64,000 bases of DNA from contig CM034401.1 in the NCBI GenBank assembly GCA_019925095.2, forward strand, positions 12,683,338-12,747,337, written 5' to 3'. Made by a program: the position numbers and the translations under genes. Below, piece after piece: positions 55,001-64,000 of this stretch. Origin of the DNA: Dendrolimus kikuchii (lineage: Eukaryota > Arthropoda > Insecta > Lepidoptera > Lasiocampidae). Each line of letters starts with the position of its first letter. The stretch's first letter is position 1. Below the pieces are notes generated by a model. The model saw nothing but the letters and a program-made list of their open reading frames with translations. It made no database searches and was not told the origin of the DNA.

Positions 55001-55236
55001 ATTCCACGTGCCTATACGGCACTCTGCTCCTCTCGACCCGCCAGGTTTGGCGCTGCGTGAAGGGTGGCGGCCCCCTTCGCCGCATGCGCGAGAGTTCACA
55101 CCGACGGGGGCGCATCGGTGAGCGTCGCCTGCGGGGGACGCCCTATTGTGCACTGCACCTGTGTGAACTCTGGTCAGAATTGTGGCCCTCTGGGCTAGCG
55201 GGGATCGCGACGAGCACGCTTCTGACATGACTCCCT
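52035..55236 (-). mobile_element. RTE-like LINE, near full length, with target-site duplication
   Basis: Flanked by an exact 12-base duplication (acaattacaata, 52023-52034 and 55237-55248). It is 3.2 kb, with a single long ORF for an endonuclease and a reverse transcriptase, a very short 3' end and a (TATG)n tail. That layout fits the RTE group. The other copies (9751, 10092, 25555, 50895, 58613) are 5'-truncated versions. It is inserted in an older LINE tail. Confidence 0.92.
52054..55228 (-). pseudogene. RTE-like endonuclease/reverse transcriptase ORF with one stop and one frameshift
   Basis: About 1,057 codons. The AP-type endonuclease occupies roughly residues 70-310, with CRIGTWNVRGG, LTETK, VAAYAPV, MCGDLNG, YTWGMNDQKSMIDLILI and TDH in the expected order, so the catalytic residues are present. 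The polymerase follows, with GKAGGIDSVSAEM, FVDLEKAFDR and LLYADD motifs, then the RWFGHVERMH and GRPRHTFHDQ tail. Lesions are an in-frame TAG at about 54029-54031 between the domains and a one-base insertion near 52998 ahead of the RQGC motif. The copy is therefore not functional, but it is recent. Parts are annotated elsewhere as craniofacial development protein 2-like, a misnomer. Confidence 0.92.
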
Positions 55237-55310
55237 ACAATTACAATACTTCTTGGCAAAACACCAGGCGGCCTTATCGCTAAAAGCTATCTCTTCCAGG
55301 CTACCTAGAT
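55237..55310 (-). repeat. LINE tail, part 2
   Basis: 'aggcggccttatcgctaaaa' and 'ctatctcttccaggctacct' match the tails at 63470-63520 and 63680-63710. Confidence 0.75.
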
Positions 55311-55314
55311 TAAA

Positions 55315-57185
55315 AAAAATAAACTAATTTGGCTATGTATATAGAGCAGAAAAATAAATGTTACAGGTTAAAGCACAATTCATTATGAATTAGTTAAATA
55401 ATAAACGAAAAAACTGGAAAAAAAATTATGGCAATCCGATCAAAATTTCTCAAAATACCGTTCCAAAATGTATAACTTCAAAACCAAAAAAATACATTGC
55501 AAAACAATGTATCCAAATGTGTTTTAATATAAGGAAAACTTTACGCGAGGTATATTTACATAAATTACACCAATATTTTAAAAGTCGCTTACCTCTTTTA
55601 TAATTAAAACAAAATTAAGTAGATTTTTACTTACCAAATAAGTAATTACACTTCAGGATTATCATACATTCATCGCATCTAATCGACAAAAAATTATTCT
55701 AATTAATGTTCATATTATTATTGTTACACTTTGTATTCGATTAATTGCATTTTTTACACTGCTACCATAAAGTTGACATTGTCATATTTTGTATTTTTTT
55801 AATCACTAACAATAAACAAGACAACCGTATAGGTGCTGCTGGAGCATCAATGTCTTATTATCTGAATAATGATGCTAAATGCTTAAGAGCAGGCGCTATA
55901 GGCAGCACGATACCGAATTTTCTACTTTAAGCCGAATTCTTTAGTGAGTGATATGCATTTCGAATCCAAATATTGATGAAGTAAGGAACTATGACGGGTT
56001 CCGTAGAGGTGAGAAAGATTAGCTTGTTCATCATTTGGTGACGAAGCTATAAAAAGGGAACACCAAATTTATTATTGACCCTAACTAAATAGTATTATAC
56101 AAAACATTGCGAAAAAAATAAGACAAAAATTAAGGCTGAACCGATCGACAGTTCTCAAAAAACTTAAAAAAATAACTATGCTATCCCTACTTACTTATTT
56201 TTTACTTTGGCAAAAAGTATTAAAAATCATAATAGCGGTGTAAAAGCGTGATTATGTAAACGATTATTATTCTTAGTAGGTATTCTTTTTCTCATTAATC
56301 ATTAGTTCATGATTAATAAAAAAATATCAAAGTGAGATTGCTTAGACATTTTTTTGTTTATGTACAATACTAATTTCATGTAATGTTGTATACCATTGCA
56401 TTATTTGGTATATTATGGCATCGAAGAAAGCAATTACAACCATGAAGCAATACACACAGCGAATCAACTGATAATTGTGGATGTTCCACGTAAGGAAAGC
56501 AGCAACAGAAGGAATAATAATTTCCAGGTGGAAAAAATATCATTCTAATATATTGGAACTGAAGAATAACAAATTAAAAGTGATACTAGCGAAGACAGAA
56601 AATTATAATATTTTAGAATTTTTCAAATAACAATTCGAAACACGAAAAATATTATTTTATTGCCGTATGCCGAATTTAGGCCAAGCCTAATTCTATAAAG
56701 TGTCCTGTACACTGGTAGCGGAAATTTCAACGTTTAGGTTAGAGTGAAAATGAAGGATTCAGATAAATTTGCGTAGCTTATCAAAAATATTCAACATATT
56801 TCGTGAATGAATTGTATTATTATTTAAAAGAAAAATGTACTGTAGTCGTGAATTCTATTATTATTCTTTACAAGATTTTAAAAGAATATATCAAGATTTG
56901 ATTTTAAGCACACATGTACAGACCCTGCCGGCAATCGTACCTACATTTCAGAAAACCAGATAGCTCAAAGGTTTAGGATAGGATACTATATGGTTAGGAT
57001 TTTCATATTAAGAACTAAAATAAAGACTTCGGACAAGTTTACATTATTAAGTTGACTAACGGCATTTTTTTGACTAATTTAAAATACAAATAAAGTATTT
57101 TTTGAATTTATAATAGCACAATCCAAATAGAATTAATTTAATATTTTCTTCAGTTTTAGCGACTAGTATACATAATAAAACTACG
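55315..57185. other. no recognised feature
   Basis: AT-rich intergenic sequence; nothing recognised over 1.8 kb. Confidence 0.3.
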
Positions 57186-57187
57186 TT

Positions 57188-57260
57188 AAAAGTGGCCAAA
57201 ACGTCGGAATAATAAAAATCAAATAAATTACCGCGCCTAAAACCGTTAAAACGTATTTAG
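57188..57260 (+). repeat. fold-back family arm, single
   Basis: 'agtggccaaaacgtcggaat' and 'ttaaaacgtattta' match the right arm of the element at 2163-2692. Confidence 0.7.
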
Positions 57261-57264
57261 TGTA

Positions 57265-57840
57265 TTAAATGAAAACTTTGTATGTTTTAGTAGATAGAGG
57301 TCTTTCAACGAAAACTTTATTTTATGTTATTGATCAACTTTTGAATTGCAATTTATATTTCTGTTTTGAAAGTGTGATTCGAAATGGAATAGAAAATTTT
57401 GATACTTTTTTAGTCATTAATCTAAACTGTTTCATTAAAATGAATTCGTAAAATATGCTATGTTCTATTTTATTTACTCCAGTGAAAAAATACCTTAAAG
57501 TATGAATGTACGGTCAAACCTAAGTCACGTTTTAAACATCACTTGTTTCAATGTATGAAATCGTCACTGTATTGTCATGGAAATGAATCGTCGCTCGATT
57601 TTAAAACACGTGAATGTTTTTATTACTTTAGGCATATTTTTTCTACGTTTTATACCTAATATATTTATTTGCTCTTCACGGTCACGTATTAATTGATAAC
57701 AGCAATATTATAAACAGTAGTATCACCCTATAACTATACACATTTCCTTTGTCGGTCATGAATATCAGAAACAACAAAAAGCCGATGCGTTGCTTAGAAA
57801 AAAATATTATTATTAATTTGTGCCAAGTTTTAAAAGATCG
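57265..57840. other. no recognised feature
   Basis: Nothing recognised. Confidence 0.3.
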
Positions 57841-57844
57841 GAGG

Positions 57845-58105
57845 GTATAATACCAACCATACTTGTCCAAGATAATTTGACAGAGTAAAAGTAATCAAAA
57901 TTATGATTCCAGCATGGATCTACGACGTAGACATTGAACTTTAATAATTTGCGATCATCTTGCTAGTTGTATAATATACACATTAGGTTCGAGAAACTAA
58001 CATAACCGCAAACCGCAATACTACTCCTCGGGAAGGATTTGGATCAACGTCTTTGGAATGAGACTGATACGAGTGCAACGGCCACTAAGCTACAACGGTT
58101 TCAAT
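57845..58105 (-). repeat. SINE, strongly diverged
   Basis: Reverse-oriented order of SINE blocks ('accatacttgtccaagata', 'atatacacattaggttcg', 'ggccactaagctacaacgg'). Confidence 0.45.
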
Positions 58106-58127
58106 CTTTCTTGTTACAATGGTTGTA

Positions 58128-58192
58128 TTACCCAATTCTAAAGGTGTTATTAAAATCTTTAGAATACGTCCTTTACAACAATTGGGTAATGA
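58128..58192. repeat. inverted repeat around attacccaattctaaa
   Basis: attacccaatt at the left and aattgggtaat at the right, with an inner ctaaag/cttta(g)-type pairing. Confidence 0.6.
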
Positions 58193-58204
58193 CACATCTA
58201 ACAA

Positions 58205-58600
58205 TAAATTCTAATATTTGCATGTAAAACAGCTGATGGTAAAATATCGTACTATCGTCTTACTTTTAAAATAAGAGATTTAATTATTGTTTAGCCAATA
58301 ACCAATATGCTATTTGACTTATAAGGTTTTGGAAGATGATAGAAAAAATAATAAAAAAACCACATTAGGCCCTATATCGTGAAAATGTATGATGAACTTT
58401 TTGATAAATCAGTAAATACCAACGTGTTTCAGCAACCACAGTGGTTTCGTTTGCACCTCGCTTCGACCTTTGTGGCAACAGGGGTCTTAGAGGGGGCAAA
58501 TATTCTTTAAATCTCACAAAATGGTATCATTTTCTTAGAATCTACCATTACGCTAACGAAGCCGCATGTTTATATCCAGTATTCAGTAGTTACGTAAAAT
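58205..58600. other. no recognised feature
   Basis: Nothing recognised. Confidence 0.3.
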
Positions 58601-58612
58601 ATTAATATATAA

Positions 58613-58848
58613 TACATACATACATACATAACTTCACGCCAGTTCCCTTGCGGGGTAGGCACGAACAACAGAGCGCCATTTAGGCCCATTCTTACACACT
58701 TCACTTGCTTCTTTGACATTCATAACTCTTGTCATGCACGCTCGTCTGTTCTTAAGAGTCCTGACATCACTCTCCGCTAGTACACGATCAATTTGATCAA
58801 GGAAGGTGTGTCGTGGCCTTCCACGACTTCTGCATCCATCCACTTATA
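58613..58848 (-). mobile_element. RTE-like LINE, short 3' copy
   Basis: A (CATA)n tail, then the reverse complement of the last 69 codons (GCRSRGRPRHTFLDQIDR to PARELA). It breaks off into an AT-rich stretch at 58848; a tatataata-like duplication on both sides is likely but blurred by AT repeats. Confidence 0.88.
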
Positions 58849-58849
58849 T

Positions 58850-59445
58850 ATATAATATATATAATTATATTATATAATCTTTTTGTTAAATATGTTTTCT
58901 CACTATTTGTGAATTTAGTCAAGTTTAAGTAAAGTCGAACTCCTTTAAAATCCCACCCCTAATTGCTAATTTGCAGGCAAGTCTTTGATTGACGCTAAAC
59001 AACAGGTTTTTTGTGGCAATTCGTAAAATTACATTTTACTAGAAAAAAAATCTACACTACGACTAATATTATAATTATTATACTAAAAAGTATAATAATA
59101 TTGAAATTAAATATGCACAACAAAATATCACTCTTCAAGTTCCCATGAAAAATTCCAGACTATTATCATTTTCTGAACTAAATTAACTTCAAAACAAAAA
59201 CAATTTCTAATATCTTCGGCATAATGGGTGTTTCTTTAATCGAGAGAAATTTGAACGCTCAGCGCCGTGGCGTGCCTATAACGAGGAGCATTTTATAGAA
59301 AATGGATAAAACAATCGGGCATAACTTACCTTGAGCCATTTAAATTTTATTAAAATATTATAATTTATTCCTATAAAACACCAACGTCTTTTGATAAATG
59401 ATAACTGTTTTCTTTTGAATATGGAATGAGATTTTTTATAAAACA
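58850..59445. other. AT-rich; possible minus-strand donor
   Basis: On the minus strand ATGGCTCAAG is followed by GTAAGT (about 59326-59341). It could be a short 5' exon but no partner fits. Otherwise nothing recognised. Confidence 0.2.
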
Positions 59446-59448
59446 AAT

Positions 59449-59701
59449 CCAGCCTTTACCGCCATTTTATCGTAACCGACATTTGGACCTAAGTATATTT
59501 TTTGGTGCAATAGGTAATGTTTATATATAATATAATTTAAACTATTATATTGTTCTTAGACTTTCAGTTTTCCATTCGGTAGTGTCCAAGCCAAGTAAAA
59601 CTGAAAGTTTCAAAACATAATAATAGCTTAAAATACCTTTTGCAACAAAAAGTATACTTAGGTCCAAATGTCGCTTAGGATAAAATGGCGGTAAAGGCTG
59701 G
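59449..59701. mobile_element. 253-bp fold-back MITE
   Basis: Arms of about 62 bases (ccagcctttaccgccatttt ... and its reverse complement ending ...ggcggtaaaggctgg) with few mismatches, around a 125-base centre. Non-coding. Confidence 0.85.
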
Positions 59702-59704
59702 AAA

Positions 59705-59985
59705 TACTGTTTTAAGCCACTTTCATTATCGAAAATGTCCTTCGGATCTTTGAGGCCTGAATTTGAAAATACTTTAAGACTTATCGTATCGCAAAAATCG
59801 AATTTTCGCATTAGTATATATTATTTGTTCTTGATTTTACCTCGGTCTATGTCCTAAATTTGAATTTCAAAATTACAAATTCTTTTAATCATAGACTAAA
59901 GTTACGGAGTTTTTATGCGAGATATTACTGGACGGTTTTATGGTGCAGTTTTATTTTCTCAAAACCTATACATTTTATAATATAT
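59705..59985. other. no recognised feature
   Basis: Nothing recognised. Confidence 0.3.
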
Positions 59986-59989
59986 TGAA

Positions 59990-60135
59990 GAAAAACATCG
60001 AGATGAAACCTGCACATTGAGATAACCGATGTGTCAAACCTGCCAAGTCGCCTTGGATAAGCGTGGCGGTTATTCTGTCTGTTCCCCTATAGTGGTAGGT
60101 CCAAGCCCAGCAGTGGGACGTTTATGGGTTGTTAA
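59990..60135 (+). repeat. SINE 3' half
   Basis: Matches the body of 41269-41576 from 'aaaacatcg' to 'gcccagcagtgggacgttta'. The tRNA-like head is missing. Confidence 0.85.
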
Positions 60136-60221
60136 AATAAACATTTTATCCAATGTGAAAATAGTTTTAGGATTCTGATTGTTTTCAAGGAAGAATATTT
60201 ACTAACTTGTGGTGCCACTGA

Positions 60222-60335
60222 AAAGTAGCCGAAACGTCGGAATAACCAAAAATCAAATAAATTACCGCGCTTAAAACCGTTAAAACGTATTTATATTATG
60301 TATACAAGTCGCGAAAACTTAATAAAATATTAACT
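60222..60335 (+). repeat. fold-back family arm, single
   Basis: 'gccgaaacgtcggaataacc' and 'gtatacaagtcgcgaaaact' match the right arm and flank at 2620-2725. Confidence 0.75.
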
Positions 60336-60667
60336 TGTGGTAAATTTCAATTTTTTAGTGAACAATCACAAAAAATGACTTATTAAGTGACGTATTAGTT
60401 TAAGACCTGCAATTTTGGGGGATTTGAATACACATGTCTTAAGTTATAAGAAAATAAGTGCAAAATCCGTTTTCTAAGCTGTCATTCTGATTCTTATATA
60501 ATATTCAATAAAGTTTGAGGCTCTCTAATTAGGCCGTGACGGTTCTTCCCTAAGCTCCGACACGTAATGAAAATTTAATTGAACAGGTGTTGTTCGACCA
60601 CTCCTGTCTAAGGAGATTAACCCAGATGTCACGAGGGCTACGAACAAGGGTCTATGAGACCGCTGTT

Positions 60668-60963
60668 TTGAGTACATTTGCAAAATTTGATATAACTTTG
60701 AATGTACTTCAAATGTCTTAGGGTATGCCTCCTTTAGGTTAATGGGTGTCTTTTAGTGAAAATAATATTTCTTCGTTTTTAAATATGGATTAACATGATT
60801 TTTGTTTCTAATCAATATCAAGTATTTACAATGATACTAGTTTGAAAATCATCTTCAAGTATACAGGCACTAGGGACATTGTTGAGTACATCCGCAAAGT
60901 TTTGGTTTAACTTTGAATGTGTGTACGTACTTCAAATGTAGGATCTACCTTCTTTAGGTTAAA
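60668..60963. repeat. diverged direct duplication, two ~80-bp blocks
   Basis: 60668-60743 and 60881-60963 share 'ttgagtacat', 'aactttgaatgt', 'acttcaaatgt' and 'ctttaggttaa' in the same order. Confidence 0.7.
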
Positions 60964-60964
60964 C

Positions 60965-61385
60965 TCTTTTTAATAATAACAATTTTATATTACTCTATTT
61001 TAGGGTTTTGTAGCCACTGAAGCAAAAGCGGGAACCTTTATGGAGTTGTTGTAATTTTTCGCTGAATTTGTTGTGTCTATGTATATGGATGAAATTTAAA
61101 AAAAGGTAGTTTATTTAGCGCTACTAGGTTGTGTAGTGAAATCACGAGAAATTAATTTTTAAGCGTGACCGTCACATATGTAAATAAGGGTTGAAGTTTT
61201 CTTCAGTGTTCATAACCGGGTGTCGTTTGTCATATTTTAATAAAAACATAACCATGCTCCTTGATAACTTTATTATTTAAGTTGATAGATGGCGAGATAT
61301 TAGTCTTCGAAACGGTGAAAAATATGTCCCCTAACTTTAAAATACAATTAAGTGAAATTTTTCTGAAAAATTTAAGCTTGCAATA
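60965..61385. other. no recognised feature
   Basis: Nothing recognised. Confidence 0.3.
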
Positions 61386-61389
61386 AAAT

Positions 61390-61919
61390 AGCTTCATAAA
61401 CACTTTATTTAAAAATTATTAAACAATTAATTAATTATTAAACATCAACGACATTGTCCGTTGATCTCTTGTCACCGTCGGGGTACCAGCTGCTCTCGAA
61501 CCGAACAGACTGTGCTGCGACGATGGTAAGCGACCAGACGGAATGTCGTTGATCCCTTGGAAGATGGCACGCTCATTAGTATGGGAGGCAACGTGTGTTG
61601 ATACGTTAGCGGCTTCCCATCTTCCAAACACAGCCGTTACTGGCGACGAGCTGCCACACATCAAGCAACCCTGAAACGCCGCAAATATGCATCTATGGGA
61701 TACATATTTGTGGCTTTCGGGTTTGAGACTCTGGGGCCATGAGGACCTGAAGCTTATCAACTTTATCGAGACCTTTCAAAGCGTTTGAAAGAAGTTTCGC
61801 GCGACCAGAGGCTGGCTTATATTTAGGGCAACGTGTCAGTGATGCAATCCAACGGGGAAATGCGGCCAGCATTTTGGAAACGCTCCCCACCGGCAGCCAT
61901 TTGGACTACATTATTTATC
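61390..61919 (-). other. unrecognised GC-rich segment, possible exon or processed pseudogene
   Basis: About 480 bases with much higher GC than the flanks. On the minus strand an acceptor (TATTATTTACAG) lies at its start, overlapping frames of 65 and 109 codons follow, and an AATAAAG polyadenylation-type signal lies near 61404. The first frame carries SKMLAAFPRWIASLTRCPKY, the second ends in RDQRTMSLMFNN. I recognise neither. Two frames in succession suggest a broken coding sequence. Confidence 0.3.
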
Positions 61920-61981
61920 TGTAAATAATAACAAGTGTTATAAATAATACTTGTTATTATTTAATTTTATTTATAGTGTAA

Positions 61982-62635
61982 TCTATATATAAGTATATAA
62001 AAATGAATCCCTATTTCCCTTGATCACGGCATCACGCGTGACCGGCTGGACCGATTTCGCAAGTTCTTTTTTTGTTGTGTTTGTTATTGTCATGAGAAAG
62101 TTCTTATGAAAGAAAAAATTAAGAAAATTGGGCGCAAAATTAGAAAATTTAATACTTAACCACCACATAAAATTATTTCTAATCTAACCTTAGCGCTTTG
62201 GACAATATAACTTTTTTAATGTAACCTTATGACGTTTGACATAGAATTGACAGAATGCATTCTGCAAATATCGTCACAGAGAATGTAAAAAAAAACTGAA
62301 TATCGTTTCAAACACATGCTTCGGTAGGAGTTATATTATTGATAAAATACATGTAAAATAATTAATTTAGCTGTAATTGGGTTCCAATATTTAGGTGAAA
62401 TTATTTTTGTGTGTGTTCAAGTGGGTCCCGGAGTGGTTGAGATTATAGATCTACCGGTAGGTGGTACCGTAAAAGTCTTCTTAAACGGTGGGACCTATTT
62501 TGATGATTTTTTTGTTTTTATTAAAGTGCTTTCGAGACTGGTTTAAATTGACTATTGGTACCGGTAAAGGTCGCTGCAATCGGGTTGTAGATTTTTATTT
62601 CTAAGGGCAGGACAACGTCTGCCGGGTACAGCTAG
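61982..62635 (+). mobile_element. Helitron-like element with probable internal insertion
   Basis: Begins TCTATATATAAGTATATAAA at 61982 and ends 'gtctgccgggtacagCTAG' (62632-62635) with the GGCAG/CTGCC hairpin ahead. About 200 bases in the middle (62170-62370) do not match the sister copies and may be an insertion. Confidence 0.65.
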
Positions 62636-62792
62636 TATCTTATATAAAAAACTTGTCATGTTATATTATATCTATATATTAATTAGTTTTTGGATATAGG
62701 GCATTTTCGATTTTATGTTTCTTTTGAAGTTCCTTAACCAAATAACGAAAACAGGAGACGTGTGCCACCCCTATGGAACACTACATTGTACG

Positions 62793-62832
62793 GAGACTCC
62801 CAAGCCTTGCTATTAGGTAAGGCTTGGTAGTC
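62793..62832. repeat. small hairpin, 13-base arms
   Basis: 'cccaagcctt' and 'aaggcttgg' with an extra outer gact/agtc pairing. No gene context. Confidence 0.6.
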
Positions 62833-62834
62833 CG

Positions 62835-63380
62835 TGTACAACGATGGGTGAATAAATTGTTAGTTAAATATAGCTTTGCACGGATTTAGCATATGCCTAT
62901 GTAAAGTATTTATAATTAATCAATTTCTAGAATAATTTTCAAGGCAATAAGCACCAAGTTTAAGCCAAACCCTTAATGATATTTGGTATATATGTGCTGT
63001 TCATATACATTGAAGTCAATATAGTTAGCATAAATGAAAGTGCGGAGTAGAATAGATAGTAGTAAAGAAGGTAATAATATAATATATCAAGAGATAATAA
63101 CATTTTCTGAAAAGAAATCTGTATAGACTAGCATCCGTATTCCGTATTTGTCGATCTGATCTAACATGTCTCGTAAATAGACTACTTCACTGTGTCCTTA
63201 ACTACGTTGAACCCCACACGGCGACCTATTTCCTACCTTTTCCTCTACAGATATTCGTAGAAGAAAAAGGTTTAATAGTGTCGATGTTAGAAAATTCCGA
63301 GGAACTATTAAAAATTCCGTGATAGTCAGGCATAAAAATATTACGTAGTATCAAACCATACCGGAATAATAATAACACGG
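62835..63380. other. no recognised feature
   Basis: Nothing recognised. Confidence 0.3.
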
Positions 63381-63384
63381 GTAG

Positions 63385-63525
63385 AATGGAATAGATAGAT
63401 AACACTTTATTGCTCACCAAATTTACAATTACAAAAATGCACGATTATAATATTGTCAAAGTAAAAGCAGTAGGCGGCCTTATCGCTTAAAACAATCTCT
63501 TCCAGGCAACCTAACTTAGGAATAA
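63385..63525 (-). repeat. LINE 3' tail copy
   Basis: On the minus strand it reads from 'ggttgcctggaagagattgt' through 'aggccgcctactgc' to 'agcaataaagtg', ending in an AATAAAG signal. Confidence 0.75.
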
Positions 63526-63589
63526 TTTAACCTATTCTGGTCATGTAGGTGGTGCAGATTATTAGGTAGAACTCAAACAGACGTATATT

Positions 63590-63722
63590 AGAATAGAATA
63601 TTCTTTATCGCACACAAGAAAATAATATACATGAGTACGATTGTCAAGTCGTATAACTAGTATAATCGGCGGTCTTATCACTAATAGCGACTTCTTCCAG
63701 ACAACCTTCTGGAGATAATTTC
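63590..63722 (-). repeat. LINE 3' tail copy
   Basis: Second copy 65 bases on, same orientation, about 75 percent alike by eye. Confidence 0.7.
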
Positions 63723-63777
63723 ACATTTCTATAATGGGTCGGTATTCAGTGCGCGTAGTTTAAAATATATACAATCA

Positions 63778-64000
63778 CTAGCTGATGCCCGAGACTTCGT
63801 CCGCGTGGTGCGGTCTTTTTAAATATCCCACGGGAACTCTTTCATTTTTCGGGATCAAAAGCATCCTATATGTTGACCAGGGATATAAGCTACAACCATA
63901 CAAAATTTCATTTAAATCGGTCCAGTCGTTTTGGAGATTAGCCAGTACAAACAGACACACAGACAAACAGAAAAACACTTCTTACTTACCCTGACTCGGT
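63778..64000 (-). mobile_element. Helitron-like element, family C, running off the window
   Basis: Opens with CTAGctgatgcccgagactt, the reverse of the family's 3' end (CTAG at 63779-63782). The body includes 'cccacgggaactctttcatt' and 'aatcggtccagtcgttttgg'. The 5' end is outside the window. Confidence 0.65.

Noticed and set aside
59326..59341. Possible short first exon (ATGGCTCAAG then GTAAGT)
   Set aside because: Joined to the transporter exon at 51702 it gives the wrong frame, and its phase does not fit exon 2 of the secreted-protein gene.

Overview
The window is eukaryotic nuclear DNA. It is AT-rich with spliced genes, dense microsatellites and many interspersed repeats. Lepidoptera (a moth or butterfly) fits best: jockey-like LINE tails, RTE-like retrotransposons with (TATG)n ends, tRNA-derived SINEs, Helitron-like elements ending in CTAG, and a mariner fragment all resemble lepidopteran repeats as I know them. 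No database was searched.

Two host genes can be read, both on the minus strand. (1) 34954-51672 is a complete ten-coding-exon gene for a 487-residue major facilitator of the SV2-like (synaptic vesicle glycoprotein 2-like) group. All splice phases agree and the reading frame stays open. Its polyadenylation signal lies in a degenerate LINE 3' tail. (2) 6193-23980 is a four-exon model for a 147-residue, probably secreted protein of unknown function with four cysteines. Exons 2-4 are well supported; the 11-base first coding exon is tentative.

Most of the rest is transposable-element sequence. 1-4.2 kb: mariner 5' end, (AT)n arrays around a Helitron-like element, R1-like ORF1 zinc knuckles, a fold-back element with an AT minisatellite core, and jockey-like LINE tails. 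6.7-23.9 kb (gene 2 introns): Helitron-like copies, a hAT-type MITE, fold-back elements, SINEs and RTE fragments. 24-34 kb (between the genes): an RTE copy, a Harbinger-type MITE, SINEs and LINE remnants. 35-51.6 kb (gene 1 introns): RTE, LINE, SINE and Helitron-like fragments, a long (AT)n(GT)n array and two GC-rich segments. 51.7-64 kb: a nearly full-length RTE-like element with two coding lesions, nested in an older LINE tail, then fold-back elements, Helitron-like copies and an unrecognised GC-rich segment.

The two genes show no sign of joint function. No CRISPR array, rRNA gene or functional tRNA gene was seen. I found no convincing new gene system; the notable items are the two gene models, the LINE-derived polyadenylation signal and several well-delimited fold-back or MITE elements.
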